DNA of 56,085 nt from Planctomycetia bacterium (GTDB taxonomy: Bacteria; Planctomycetota; Planctomycetia; Gemmatales; HRBIN36): the NCBI GenBank assembly GCA_016795155.1, contig JAEUIE010000021.1:1-56085 (forward strand), written 5' to 3'. Both the position numbers and the translations under genes were made by a program. Under the pieces are notes generated by a model that made no database searches, was not told the DNA's origin, and saw only the letters and a program-made list of their open reading frames with translations. This document shows positions 35,135 to 43,377 of the stretch, one piece after another (within the stretch, counting starts at the first letter, position 1; every line of letters begins with the position of its first letter).

Positions 35135-36121
35135 TTAATTCCAGACTAACTGGTTGCGGTATTGCCAGTATTGCTCCGGCGTTTCGCACAACAACTGTAA
35201 CTTGCTGTTCCATTCCGGTTTCCAGCTGACCTCCAACGCCTGCACATTACTGTGAAGATGATCAACCGCAGCTGCTCCAGACAAAACCATGTCTGCCCAG
35301 GGTTGCTGCAGGATGGCAGCCAGCGCTATGGCATCAGGTGTATATCCCAAAGAATGGCAAAGTTCTCCCAGTGAAGAGTCCCTGGAGATTCCCCGCTGCG
35401 TCAATCGGCCGTTAGCCAATCCTTCTTTCACCATCACCATCCAGCCTTGTAGATGTGCTGCAGCAAGCATCGGACCGACGCTGCGCTCGTGTAGATTCCA
35501 GGTTGCCTGCACACTGCCAAAAAGTGATTCTTCACCTCGTTTGATCAACATAGCTTTTTCCAGAGTATCGCTTTGTCTAGCACCACTGAGTGATAATCCG
35601 ATGATCAAGCCGCCGTCGCGCAGGCGCGCCAGTTCATCCAGCACTTCACAATTTTCGAGAACACCACTATCCAGTGTTGCAGAGTGAATCTGATACAATC
35701 GCAACCAGTGTCCCAGGTAACCGCTGCTCTCAGCCATCTGTCTGCGCAGCGTTACCAGGTTGTGGCTTTTGATTTCATGCTGAGGAGCATCGACCTTCCA
35801 GTCAGCAGTATAGGTGTAGCCCCACTTGGAGCTGACAAAAACTTCATCACGGGAAATATTGCGAATCCGCAGCCACTGGCTGAGAAACTCTTCACCCGCG
35901 CCGTAAGAACGGGCAACATCAAAACTGCGAATGCCCGCAGCCCAGGCTGCGTCGAGAACCTGAATCGCGTGGAGCATCATGGCTTCCCGCGTCCGTTCTG
36001 CAGGCAAGTCCTCCTCGTGTCCCAGAGTCATGTAGCCCGGTCGACCGAGAGCTGCCAGCCCCAACCCCATGCGGGTATAGGAAACCGTTTTGCCCTGAAC
36101 TGTTTTGGTGAGGATTTTCAC
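35135..36121 (-). CDS. Aldo/keto reductase
   Basis: The protein has 328 residues from the GTG at 36121, which overlaps the pyrD stop as GTGA and has AGGAG 8 bp upstream inside pyrD; a longer ATG form would run antiframe through pyrD and is rejected. The catalytic tetrad of the family is present: Asp and Tyr in FDVARSYG, Lys in SSKWG and His in QIHSAT. It reduces carbonyl groups with NAD(P)H; the substrate is unknown. It is the last gene of a tatD-pyrD-reductase operon. Confidence 0.88.
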   Translation of the reverse strand: MKILTKTVQGKTVSYTRMGLGLAALGRPGYMTLGHEEDLPAERTREAMMLHAIQVLDAAWAAGIRSFDVARSYGAGEEFLSQWLRIRNISRDEVFVSSKWGYTYTADWKVDAPQHEIKSHNLVTLRRQMAESSGYLGHWLRLYQIHSATLDSGVLENCEVLDELARLRDGGLIIGLSLSGARQSDTLEKAMLIKRGEESLFGSVQATWNLHERSVGPMLAAAHLQGWMVMVKEGLANGRLTQRGISRDSSLGELCHSLGYTPDAIALAAILQQPWADMVLSGAAAVDHLHSNVQALEVSWKPEWNSKLQLLCETPEQYWQYRNQLVWN

Positions 36122-37173
36122 GCACGGTTCTCCTGGAGATGCTGTGCACATGCTGCAGGCAAGCCTGGCCCGGCATAGATCATCCCACTGTAGAGTTCCA
36201 CCAGTTGCGCCCCGGCACTGACCAGTCGCTCGGCATGTTCCGGTGCAGTAATGCCTCCACATCCCACAATCAGCATCTCCGGGCCAACAATATTTCGTAA
36301 GTGTTCAATGATTTGTATCGCCATGGGTAATAGAGGTGCGCCTGAGATGCCTCCTGCATCGCGCTGCAAGAGTGTTTGTGTTGCTCTGGTCGAGGTGTTT
36401 ACTGCAACCCAGCCATCGCAGGCATTGGATGAAAGAATAGGTTCAACCAAGGCGCGCAAACTGGCATCAGTCCATGCCTGCTTGTCAGGATCATCGGGTG
36501 GGAGTTTCATCAGCAACGGCAGTTTGCGACCAGCTTGTTGCTCCAGAGTCTGCAGTTTCTCCTTAACAGGCAGGATCAGTTCCGAAGTCAAACGTGGATC
36601 GCTCAGCAATCCGCGAAGCCCGGCAGTGTTGGGTGAACTGAGATTGATGACAAAAAAATCGGTATGTTCCGCGAGTTGATCCACCAAGGCAAGCAGTTCC
36701 GCCCTGGCAACGTTCAAATAACTTTCGGGTGAATTGCATTGCTTGAGATGCCCGGGGTGCGGCCCGATGTTGCACGCCACCAGCATACCTTCTCGTTTCG
36801 CTGTCGGGAACCGTTTCAACCGTTCCAGAACTGCCTGCACACCATCGCTGGGGAACCCCAGTTTGTTCCAGATGCCTTGGACTTGTGAGAGTCGTTCCAG
36901 TCGAGGTTTGGGATTACCTGGCCAGGGTTCCACCAGGATGGTGCCCACTTCCACAAATCCCACGCCGAGTCGTTCGATGCCGTTGAGTGCGGTAGCGTTT
37001 TTATCGAAACCTGCAGCAATGCCTACACAGTTGCGAAAGGTTAAGCCGTTCCACGTAAACGGATCATGTATCGTTTTAGCCCAGCGAACAGGCAGCTTCA
37101 GCAGTTGCAGGCCAGCTGCATGGGCGATTTCTGGAGGTAGGCATCGAATCAGGGGGCCAGCAAGATGATACAT
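36118..37173 (-). CDS. pyrD: Dihydroorotate dehydrogenase (quinone), class 2
   Basis: The protein has 351 residues from the ATG at 37173 (a GTG at 37179 adds two). It oxidises dihydroorotate to orotate in pyrimidine synthesis, passing electrons to quinone at the membrane. Class 2 features are the N-terminal helical segment (HLAGPLIRCLPPEIAHAAGL) for quinone/membrane contact and the catalytic serine in NLSSPNTAGLRGL. FMN-site motifs are GIAAGFDKNA and IIGCGGI-like IVGCGGITAPEHA. It starts about 25 bp after tatD and overlaps the reductase gene. Confidence 0.95.
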   Translation of the reverse strand: MYHLAGPLIRCLPPEIAHAAGLQLLKLPVRWAKTIHDPFTWNGLTFRNCVGIAAGFDKNATALNGIERLGVGFVEVGTILVEPWPGNPKPRLERLSQVQGIWNKLGFPSDGVQAVLERLKRFPTAKREGMLVACNIGPHPGHLKQCNSPESYLNVARAELLALVDQLAEHTDFFVINLSSPNTAGLRGLLSDPRLTSELILPVKEKLQTLEQQAGRKLPLLMKLPPDDPDKQAWTDASLRALVEPILSSNACDGWVAVNTSTRATQTLLQRDAGGISGAPLLPMAIQIIEHLRNIVGPEMLIVGCGGITAPEHAERLVSAGAQLVELYSGMIYAGPGLPAACAQHLQENRA

Positions 37174-37198
37174 ACTCACATTGTATAGCTGTGAATCA

Positions 37199-37987
37199 TC
37201 AACGGGCTTCGTTCATGCGTGAGAACAATCGCTTGGCATTTCCGGTAGTCAATGCATCAAGCTCCTGCAAGCTGATGCCACGAGTATCAGCAACACATTG
37301 TGCCGTATGCATCACATGAGCTGGTTCGTTTTTCTTGATCACACCACGTAACGGCACCGGCGTAAGGTACGGTGCATCCGTTTCTACCAGAATACGGTCA
37401 GCAGGCACTTGAGCAGCATAGCTACGCAGCTTGTCAGCATTCTTGTAGGTCACCACACCTGAAAACGACAGGTACAATCCCATTTCCAGGCAGGCATCAC
37501 CAAAAGTCGGACTTCCAGAGAAGCTGTGCATCACACCCAATATCGGGCCTTGCAGTTCGTACTCCTGCTTCAGCATCTTCAGCATGTCGCCATCCGCTTC
37601 CCGGCAATGAATCACCACAGGTAGCCCTGTTTTTCTCGATAACTCCAGATGCCTGCTGAAGTAATCCTGCTGCAACGGGAACGGAGTGTTGTCCCAATAA
37701 CGATCCAGACCTGTTTCGCCCAGCGCCACCACGCGAGGTTCATCCACCAGTTTCACCACGCCTTCCCAATCTCTAGGTTGAGCTTCCTGTCCATAATTGG
37801 GATGAATACCCACGCTGGCAAAAACGCCACTGAATGACTGTGCTAACTGAACACACTGGCGGGCTGAACCATATGATGTTGCGATGGAAATCATGTTGAG
37901 CACACCAGCCGAGTGTGCACGCTCAACGACTGCTGCCACTTCGCCTCGCAGTTTATCATCGTCCAGATGGACATGGGTATCGATCAC
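37199..37987 (-). CDS. tatD: TatD-family metal-dependent deoxyribonuclease
   Basis: This 262-residue protein is the standard length of TatD/YcfH proteins. Metal ligands are visible: IDTHVHLD (two His), GETGLDRYW (Glu), VIHCREADG (His), MHSFSG (His) and VETDAPYLTP (Asp). Family members are 3'-5' DNases involved in DNA repair or degradation. It is the first gene of a minus-strand operon with pyrD and an aldo/keto reductase. Its upstream side holds a solo family I hairpin that instead faces pntAA. Confidence 0.92.
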   Translation of the reverse strand: MIDTHVHLDDDKLRGEVAAVVERAHSAGVLNMISIATSYGSARQCVQLAQSFSGVFASVGIHPNYGQEAQPRDWEGVVKLVDEPRVVALGETGLDRYWDNTPFPLQQDYFSRHLELSRKTGLPVVIHCREADGDMLKMLKQEYELQGPILGVMHSFSGSPTFGDACLEMGLYLSFSGVVTYKNADKLRSYAAQVPADRILVETDAPYLTPVPLRGVIKKNEPAHVMHTAQCVADTRGISLQELDALTTGNAKRLFSRMNEAR

Positions 37988-38124
37988 AGAGTGGTTCCTG
38001 TTGTGATGTTGTCTGCGTTATTGTAGTGGCTTGAAGTGGAACAAATCGTTAGCCTAGTCAAAGCGGTGCGAGTAAGCTGATATCACAATGCAGCTAAGTG
38101 TTAACGCATTGATATCGTGCGAAT

Positions 38125-38163
38125 CGGGTGCCACGGTTTGCGTGTACTCACGCTAACCGTGCC
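38125..38163 (+). repeat. Solo family I hairpin upstream of pntAA
   Basis: CGGGTGCCACGG leads into a 12-bp stem with one mismatch around the loop GTACTC (38144-38149). Only the left end of a family I element is present. It ends 51 bp before the pntAA start codon. A near-identical solo copy lies 56 bp before the gene at 48331. Confidence 0.8.
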
Positions 38164-38214
38164 AATTCACCGAATAGACACTTTTCGGGCATACTTAGGC
38201 GGACGAGGTAGATC

Positions 38215-39405
38215 ATGAAGCTGGCAGTTCCCCGCGAAACGGTACCGGGAGAAACGCGAGTGGCCCTGGTGCCTGAATCGGTGAAAAAACTGGTCGGTGC
38301 TGGTTTCCAGGTCAGTGTCGAAGAAGGTGCAGGTAGCGCTGCGGGGTTTGCTGATCAACTTTATCGCGATGCAGGAGCCACCATTGAAAGCAGTGCCGAT
38401 GCGTTATTTAACCATGCAGATTTTATTCTGAAAGTATCCGCACCGACCGTGGATGAAGTCAAGCTGTACCCATCACAAGCCAGGCTGCTGACTTCCCTGA
38501 TGCCTACCCGACATATCCCCGCAGTGCAGGCTCTGGCTCAGCGGGGTATCACCAGTTTTTCCACCGATGCCATTCCGCGAACCACCCGTGCCCAGGCCAT
38601 GGACACGCTTTCCTCGATGGCCAACATTGCAGGCTACAAAGGCGTGTTGCTGGCAGCAGTGGAGTTACCTCGTTATTTTCCGATGTTGATGACTGCTGCA
38701 GGCACGGTGATGCCCGCCAAGGTTTTTGTGATTGGCGCCGGTGTTGCCGGTCTCCAGGCAATTGCAACTGCCAAGCGATTGGGTGCACAGGTTTTTGCAA
38801 CCGATGTTCGCCCTGAAGTGAAAGAACAAATCGAAAGCGTCGGAGCCAAGTACGTTGGCATAGAATTGAAGCAGAGCGCTGCAGCAGGTGGTGGCTATGC
38901 CAAGGAGCTTTCAGAAGAAGACAAAGCCCGACAGAAACAGATGCTGGCAGAGCAGTGTGCTGTTTCTGATGTGGTAATCACTACCGCACTCATCGGCGGA
39001 GTGTTTGCACCCAGACTCATCGGCGAAGACATCGTAAAATCAATGAAGCCCGGCTCCATCATCGTCGATCTGGCCGCCGACGGCGGCGGAAACTGCGAAT
39101 TGTCCCAGCCAGGGTTTCTTGTTCCCCTCTCCCCTCTGGGGAGAGGGGTTAGGGGTGAGGGGAGAGAGCAAGGCGGAGTTACCACTGTCCATGGTGTCAA
39201 AATCATCGCCCCACTTAACCTGCCCGCTTCCGTTCCTAACCATGCCAGCCTGCTCTGGTCTCGCAACCTGACCAGTTTTCTGTTGGCCTTCTGGAAAGAC
39301 AAGAATTTCCAATTCGATCTCAACGACGAAATCCTCCGTGGCAGCCTGATCACCCACCAGGGTGAGGTGATGCACGCCAAGACGAAGGAGTTGATCAAGC
39401 CATGA
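38215..39405 (+). CDS. pntAA: NAD(P) transhydrogenase subunit alpha part 1, with a repeat-encoded insert
   Basis: The 396-residue NAD(H)-binding domain I of proton-translocating transhydrogenase passes hydride between NADH and NADP+. Signatures are RETVPGETRVALVPE, RTTRAQAMDTLSSMANIAGY, the Rossmann motif GAGVAGLQAIATAKRLGA, and PGSIIVDLAADGGGNCE. Residues about 304-317 (PLSPLGRGVRGEGR) are encoded by a family VI palindrome at 39124-39165. Normal homologues go from the NCEL..PG segment straight to the NGV.I.G-like segment, so this is an in-frame insert. GAGG lies about 6 bp before the ATG. The stop overlaps pntAB as ATGA. Confidence 0.93.
   Translation: MKLAVPRETVPGETRVALVPESVKKLVGAGFQVSVEEGAGSAAGFADQLYRDAGATIESSADALFNHADFILKVSAPTVDEVKLYPSQARLLTSLMPTRHIPAVQALAQRGITSFSTDAIPRTTRAQAMDTLSSMANIAGYKGVLLAAVELPRYFPMLMTAAGTVMPAKVFVIGAGVAGLQAIATAKRLGAQVFATDVRPEVKEQIESVGAKYVGIELKQSAAAGGGYAKELSEEDKARQKQMLAEQCAVSDVVITTALIGGVFAPRLIGEDIVKSMKPGSIIVDLAADGGGNCELSQPGFLVPLSPLGRGVRGEGREQGGVTTVHGVKIIAPLNLPASVPNHASLLWSRNLTSFLLAFWKDKNFQFDLNDEILRGSLITHQGEVMHAKTKELIKP
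39124..39165 (+). repeat. Family VI palindrome inside pntAA
   Basis: CCCCTCTCCCC / GGGGAGAGGGG hairpin followed by TTAGGGGTGAGGGG, the same sequence as the ends of the intergenic elements at 21748-21899 and 27901-28049. It is exactly 42 bp (14 codons) in the reading frame, with no stop codon. Confidence 0.85.
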
Positions 39406-39713
39406 TTGCATCCTCTACCACCATCGACTATATGTCGATGCTGTTTGTCTTCATGCTGGCTACCTTCATCGGGATTGGTGTTATCCGGAGGGTCTCGCGG
39501 CTGCTGCACACGCCATTGATGTCGCTGACCAATGCCATTTCCGCCATTGCGGTAGTGGGAGCCATCATCGTGGCGGGTGGCGAAGAGTACCCCACGTATG
39601 TCCGAGTGCTCGGAGCCATTGCCCTGTTCTGCTCCATGACGAACATTGTTTCAGGCTTCATGATCACCGAACGCATGCTCAAGATGTTCAAGACGAAAGA
39701 GGAGGCAAGATGA
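39402..39713 (+). CDS. pntAB: NAD(P) transhydrogenase subunit alpha part 2
   Basis: This 103-residue membrane piece of the alpha subunit carries three predicted helices (MSMLFVFMLATFIGIGVI; ISAIAVVGAIIVAGG; VLGAIALFCSMTNIVSGFMI). Splitting of alpha into two proteins is typical of many bacteria. Its start overlaps pntAA by 4 bp and its stop overlaps pntB by 4 bp, so the three subunits are translationally coupled. Confidence 0.93.
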   Translation: MIASSTTIDYMSMLFVFMLATFIGIGVIRRVSRLLHTPLMSLTNAISAIAVVGAIIVAGGEEYPTYVRVLGAIALFCSMTNIVSGFMITERMLKMFKTKEEAR

Positions 39714-41122
39714 TGCACCCCTACGTCATTGAATTCATCTATCTGATAGGCACCGGGCTTTTTATTTTCTCCCTGCACTGGATGAGCGATCCGAAGACCG
39801 CACGAAAGAGCGTTGCCGCCGGTGCACTGGGTATGTTGCTGGCGATGCTGGCAACCTGGGCCAGACCCGAAGTGACCCGGCATCTCTGGGTGCTGATTCC
39901 CCTGGCTTTAGCCATCGGGCCTGGCATGTGGCTGGCCAATGTGCCTTTGACTGCAGTACCGCAGCGAACCGCCATCTCCCATGCCTTCGGTGGCCTGGCT
40001 GCCGGGCTGGTGGGAACCGCCAAGTATTTCCACTGGTACAACAGCGAGCCGGAAATGCTCACGGCATTTCGCATGGGTGCCATCATCGTTGAAATCATTC
40101 TTGGTTACCTGACATTTACCGGCAGCTTGATTGCTGCTGGTAAACTGCAGGAAATCAAATGGATACCGCAAAGGCCTTGGGTCTACAAAGGTCAAAACCT
40201 GGTCAATCTGGGTGCATTTGCACTGGCACTCTTGCTGGGAATTCTGCTGGTCATATGGCCTGATTCTGCCTTTTCACCAGTGCTGTTCATTCTGTTATTG
40301 ATCCTCTCCCTCAATTTCGGCTGGATGCTCGTGATGCCTATTGGTGGAGCGGACATGCCCACGGTCATTGCCATTCTGAATTCGTATGCCGGCCTTTCTG
40401 CAGTGGCGATGGGTTTTGTGCTCGATAACAAACTGCTGATCACTGCAGGTGCACTCGATGGTTCCAGCGGATTGATTCTCTCCATCATCATGTGCAAGGC
40501 GATGAACCGCTCGTTCTTCAATGTGCTCTTTGGCGCCTTTGGCCAGGTGCAGGAACAGAAATCTGGCGGCGAGCAGAAAGAATATAAGTCCGATACACCC
40601 GAAAACGCAGCAGCCATGATGGAGCAGGCCAGCTCCGTGGTGATTGTCCCCGGCTATGGCATGGCAGTAGCCCAGGCACAACATAAAATCCGTGAACTCT
40701 ACGATGCACTCAAGAAACGGGGCATCAGTGTCAAATTCGCCATTCACCCCGTGGCAGGTCGCATGCCAGGTCACATGAATGTGCTCTTGGCCGAGGCGGA
40801 GATTCCTTACACCGATCTTGTTGAGATGGAAGATATCAACCACGACATGGCACAGGTCGATGTCTGCCTGGTGGTAGGCGCCAATGATGTGGTAAACCCT
40901 GCCGCCGAGCATGACAAGAGCAGCCCGATTTACGGCATGCCCATCATCCAGGCGGAGAAAGCCCACACGATCTTTGCCATCAAGCGCAGCAAAAACCCGG
41001 GCTTCGCGGGCATCGATAATGAACTCTACTTCAACGACAAAACCTGGATGCTCTTCGGCGACGCCAAGGCGGTGGTAGGGGAACTGGTGAAAAGCCTGAG
41101 CGGCGGCGGAGGCATTCACTAA
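39710..41122 (+). CDS. pntB: NAD(P) transhydrogenase subunit beta
   Basis: The 470-residue protein has an N-terminal membrane domain of about eight to nine helices that conducts protons, and a C-terminal NADP(H)-binding domain III with GYGMAVAQAQHKIREL, FAIHPVAGRMPGHMNVLLAEA, VGANDVVNPAA and KRSKNPGFAGIDNELY. GGAGG lies just upstream, inside pntAB. It completes a full pnt operon that lets the cell make NADPH at the expense of proton-motive force. Confidence 0.95.
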   Translation: MMHPYVIEFIYLIGTGLFIFSLHWMSDPKTARKSVAAGALGMLLAMLATWARPEVTRHLWVLIPLALAIGPGMWLANVPLTAVPQRTAISHAFGGLAAGLVGTAKYFHWYNSEPEMLTAFRMGAIIVEIILGYLTFTGSLIAAGKLQEIKWIPQRPWVYKGQNLVNLGAFALALLLGILLVIWPDSAFSPVLFILLLILSLNFGWMLVMPIGGADMPTVIAILNSYAGLSAVAMGFVLDNKLLITAGALDGSSGLILSIIMCKAMNRSFFNVLFGAFGQVQEQKSGGEQKEYKSDTPENAAAMMEQASSVVIVPGYGMAVAQAQHKIRELYDALKKRGISVKFAIHPVAGRMPGHMNVLLAEAEIPYTDLVEMEDINHDMAQVDVCLVVGANDVVNPAAEHDKSSPIYGMPIIQAEKAHTIFAIKRSKNPGFAGIDNELYFNDKTWMLFGDAKAVVGELVKSLSGGGGIH

Positions 41123-41154
41123 GTGCCCACGCTAACAGTTTGTGAATGATAGTA

Positions 41155-41177
41155 GTCCTCTCTCTCCGAGAGAGGAC
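41155..41177. terminator. Hairpin between convergent pntB and a membrane-protein gene
   Basis: A perfect 10-bp stem GTCCTCTCTC / GAGAGAGGAC with a 3-base loop lies 32 bp past pntB. There is no strong T-tract on either strand, so terminator function is likely from position only. Confidence 0.45.
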
Positions 41178-41215
41178 CAGTCGTGCAAAATCATGGTGCT
41201 TTTTGTTAGTCGCTC

Positions 41216-41599
41216 TTAGATATCCAGGCGCATCCGTTTTTTCTTCTTTTTCTTCTTGGATTTGGCCTCAGGGATAAACCATTTTCTCAGCCAACCCCGT
41301 TTGTACAGTTCCCAGCCAACGGTAATGGGGAAAGCCAGCAAGCCGACAAATAAGAGAGCCATCCAGCCTTTCCAGAAGCCGCTGACGCGGTTAAATTCCG
41401 CAAACCCACCGGTGATGACGGCATAGCCGCCAATGCATCCCATGATGAGAAGCAATATCAGTATGAAGAGTGACTGTGCTTCGGATTTGCGAAACGCGCG
41501 AAATTCAATCCAGGTCAGAACTAGCGGAAATGCAAACACCACAGGCAATAGCAGCAACCCAAGTACAGGGTTACCCGATTGGCTGGCAAGCAGGTTCAT
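41216..41599 (-). CDS. Small membrane protein with poly-lysine tail
   Basis: The protein has 127 residues from the ATG at 41599, chosen because GGGAG lies 8 bp upstream. Three hydrophobic helices are seen (GNPVLGLLLLPVVFAFPLVLT; SLFILILLLIMGCIGGYAV, preceded by a charged loop; WMALLFVGLLAFPITVGW). The C-terminus is strongly basic (KSKKKKKKKR), suggesting a cytoplasmic tail that may contact nucleic acid or acidic lipids. No family recognised. It is 56 bp from the GlcD-type gene upstream on the same strand, so it may be the second gene of that operon. Confidence 0.65.
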   Translation of the reverse strand: MNLLASQSGNPVLGLLLLPVVFAFPLVLTWIEFRAFRKSEAQSLFILILLLIMGCIGGYAVITGGFAEFNRVSGFWKGWMALLFVGLLAFPITVGWELYKRGWLRKWFIPEAKSKKKKKKKRMRLDI

Positions 41600-41655
41600 G
41601 ACGTGTACTCCCGGGAACATTTCCCTAAGCACTTAACTGGCGCATTCAGGCCGTC

Positions 41656-43104
41656 TTACGATGCCCCGCCTTTAATTCTGCGATGCCCCTCCACGCAACT
41701 GCCGCCACTGGGGAGCATCTTGCCTGGGTTGCACAGACCTGTCGGATTGAACGCCTGCCTCAGCTTTACCATCGTTTCAATGTCAATCGGCGAGAACATC
41801 TTATCCATCAGGTCGATCTTCTCCACACCGATGCCATGTTCGCCTGTGACGCTGCCACCCTGCGTGATGCACTCTTCCAGAATTTCGTGGCTGGCAGCCA
41901 GCACATTTTTGACCTGTTGTGGATCACGTTCATCAAACAGCATGGTCGGGTGAAGATTGCCATCGCCAGCATGAAACACGTTGGCAATCATCACCTGATG
42001 CTTGTCGCCAATCTCACGAATCTTGCGGAGCATGTAAGGCAGTTTAGTGCGGGGTACAACACCATCCTGCGTGCACAAACTCGGAGCGAGTCGCCCCATG
42101 GCGCCAAATGCCTGTTTGCGGGCTTTCCAGAGCAGCAGTCGTTCTGCTTCATTCCTTGCTCGCCGTACTTCTCGCGCACCATTCTGTTTGGCAACTGCTT
42201 CAATGCGATCCGCTTCTGCGTCCAGCCCTGCTTCAACTCCATCCAGTTCCATGATGAGCACAGCTTCCGCATCGAGTGGGAAACCGAAGTGAAACGCTTC
42301 TTCGAGTGCTCCCATGATAGGTCGGTCAATCATTTCGAGTGCTGCAGGTACAATGCCCGCCGCGATAATTCCACTGATGCAGTTCGTGGTATCATCAATG
42401 GAATCAAACACGCCCAGCAGCGTGCGAACCGCTTGCGGATTGCGAGTGAGTTTCACCCAGATTTTCGTGACAACGCCAAACGTGCCTTCCGAGCCGACAA
42501 TGATGCCGGTGAGATCAAGGCCTGGAGCTTCCCCCAGTGGCCCACCCGTCTGAATCTCTTCGCCATCAGGCAACACCAGTTCAACCCCCAGGACATGGTT
42601 GACCGTGACTCCATATTTCAGAGTATGTGGCCCGCCGGAGTTGGTGGAGACATTCCCTCCAATCGTGCAGGCACCCTGGCTGCTAGGGTCGGGAGAAAAA
42701 TGCAAACCATGCCCAGCGACATGCCTGGTCAGCCATAGATTGACAACGCCCGGCTCCACGACCGCATACTGTTCCTCCACATTCACTTCGAGGATGCGTT
42801 TCATGCGGGAAAGCGCGATCATCACGCAGCCATCAACCGAAAGAGTGCCTCCTGCCAGGCTCGTACCAGCGCCTCGTGGAACAAAGGGGATGTTCGCCTG
42901 GTGACATAACTTCACAATGGCGACTACATCTTCAGTATGACGAGGAAAGACCACCACGCCTGGCTTTTTGCGTTCAATGGTGTAACCATCGCATTCATAC
43001 GAAGCCAGGTCGCTGGATGCAGTCAGGACATTGTCCCGGCCTAGCACCGTCTGCAGTTGGCGAACAAACGAAGTATCGACGGATTGTTGCGGTGGTGAAG
43101 TCAT
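41656..43104 (-). CDS. FAD-linked oxidase, glycolate/lactate dehydrogenase GlcD type
   Basis: The protein has 482 residues from the ATG at 43104; a 44-residue longer frame would run through a palindromic element and is not credible. The FAD_binding_4 (PCMH) domain covers about residues 45-220 (VVFPRHTEDVVAIVKLC; PRGAGTSLAGG; GACTIGGNVSTNSGG). The FAD-oxidase C-terminal domain ends with FHAGDGNLHPT and GEHGIGVEK. These enzymes oxidise 2-hydroxy acids such as glycolate or D-lactate. Neither glcE nor glcF is adjacent, so the electron partner is unknown. Confidence 0.9.
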   Translation of the reverse strand: MTSPPQQSVDTSFVRQLQTVLGRDNVLTASSDLASYECDGYTIERKKPGVVVFPRHTEDVVAIVKLCHQANIPFVPRGAGTSLAGGTLSVDGCVMIALSRMKRILEVNVEEQYAVVEPGVVNLWLTRHVAGHGLHFSPDPSSQGACTIGGNVSTNSGGPHTLKYGVTVNHVLGVELVLPDGEEIQTGGPLGEAPGLDLTGIIVGSEGTFGVVTKIWVKLTRNPQAVRTLLGVFDSIDDTTNCISGIIAAGIVPAALEMIDRPIMGALEEAFHFGFPLDAEAVLIMELDGVEAGLDAEADRIEAVAKQNGAREVRRARNEAERLLLWKARKQAFGAMGRLAPSLCTQDGVVPRTKLPYMLRKIREIGDKHQVMIANVFHAGDGNLHPTMLFDERDPQQVKNVLAASHEILEECITQGGSVTGEHGIGVEKIDLMDKMFSPIDIETMVKLRQAFNPTGLCNPGKMLPSGGSCVEGHRRIKGGAS

Positions 43105-43167
43105 GCTTCCAAGATACAGCAGCAACTGCTGGCAAGCTAGATTGTTTTGCAGCACGTTGAATGTTCT

Positions 43168-43318
43168 GAATCCGTGCCACACTCCAGTCACTGTACTCAA
43201 TGGATGGGGTGTGCTGCGCGCATGAGATGACGACACTACTCACCTATGCGAAACGAGTAACACGGTTAGTGCTTCGCAACCACACCCCGACGAGTACGTC
43301 GGAGTGTGGCACAAATTC
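43168..43318. repeat. Family III palindromic element (GTACTC/GAGTAC loops)
   Basis: The inverted ends (GAATCCGTGCCACACTCC and GGAGTGTGGCACAAATTC) agree at 16 of 18 positions. The left hairpin carries loop GTACTC (43193-43198). The right hairpin has a 12-bp stem with one mismatch around GAGTAC (43292-43297). It lies between the divergent GlcD-type and DUF58 genes, 59 bp before the DUF58 start, so both promoters must sit in or beside it. Confidence 0.85.
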
Positions 43319-43377
43319 GGAATATGAAAACGCACTTTGTCATTGCATCACAATGACTTAGCCTTTAACTTGAATCC

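Noticed and set aside
36122-36262. 47-residue N-terminal extension of the aldo/keto reductase
   Set aside because: It overlaps conserved pyrD codons in another frame, while the GTG at 36121 has a good ribosome site and a normal family start.
37199-37987. Reading the two TatD-like genes (here and at 19854) as a recent duplication
   Set aside because: Their motifs differ (VETDAPYLTP here, NSAGDWGKSDP there) and they belong to separate branches of the fold.
40295-41119. 274-codon minus-strand frame opposite pntB
   Set aside because: His-rich shadow of the conserved pntB frame with no family features.
41683-42738. 351-codon open frame on the plus strand
   Set aside because: It lies wholly opposite the well-conserved GlcD-type oxidase, and its protein has no recognisable motif. 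It is a shadow of the real gene.
43105-43236. 44-residue N-terminal extension of the GlcD-type oxidase
   Set aside because: The added codons run through a family III palindromic element and are followed by a normal family start at 43104.
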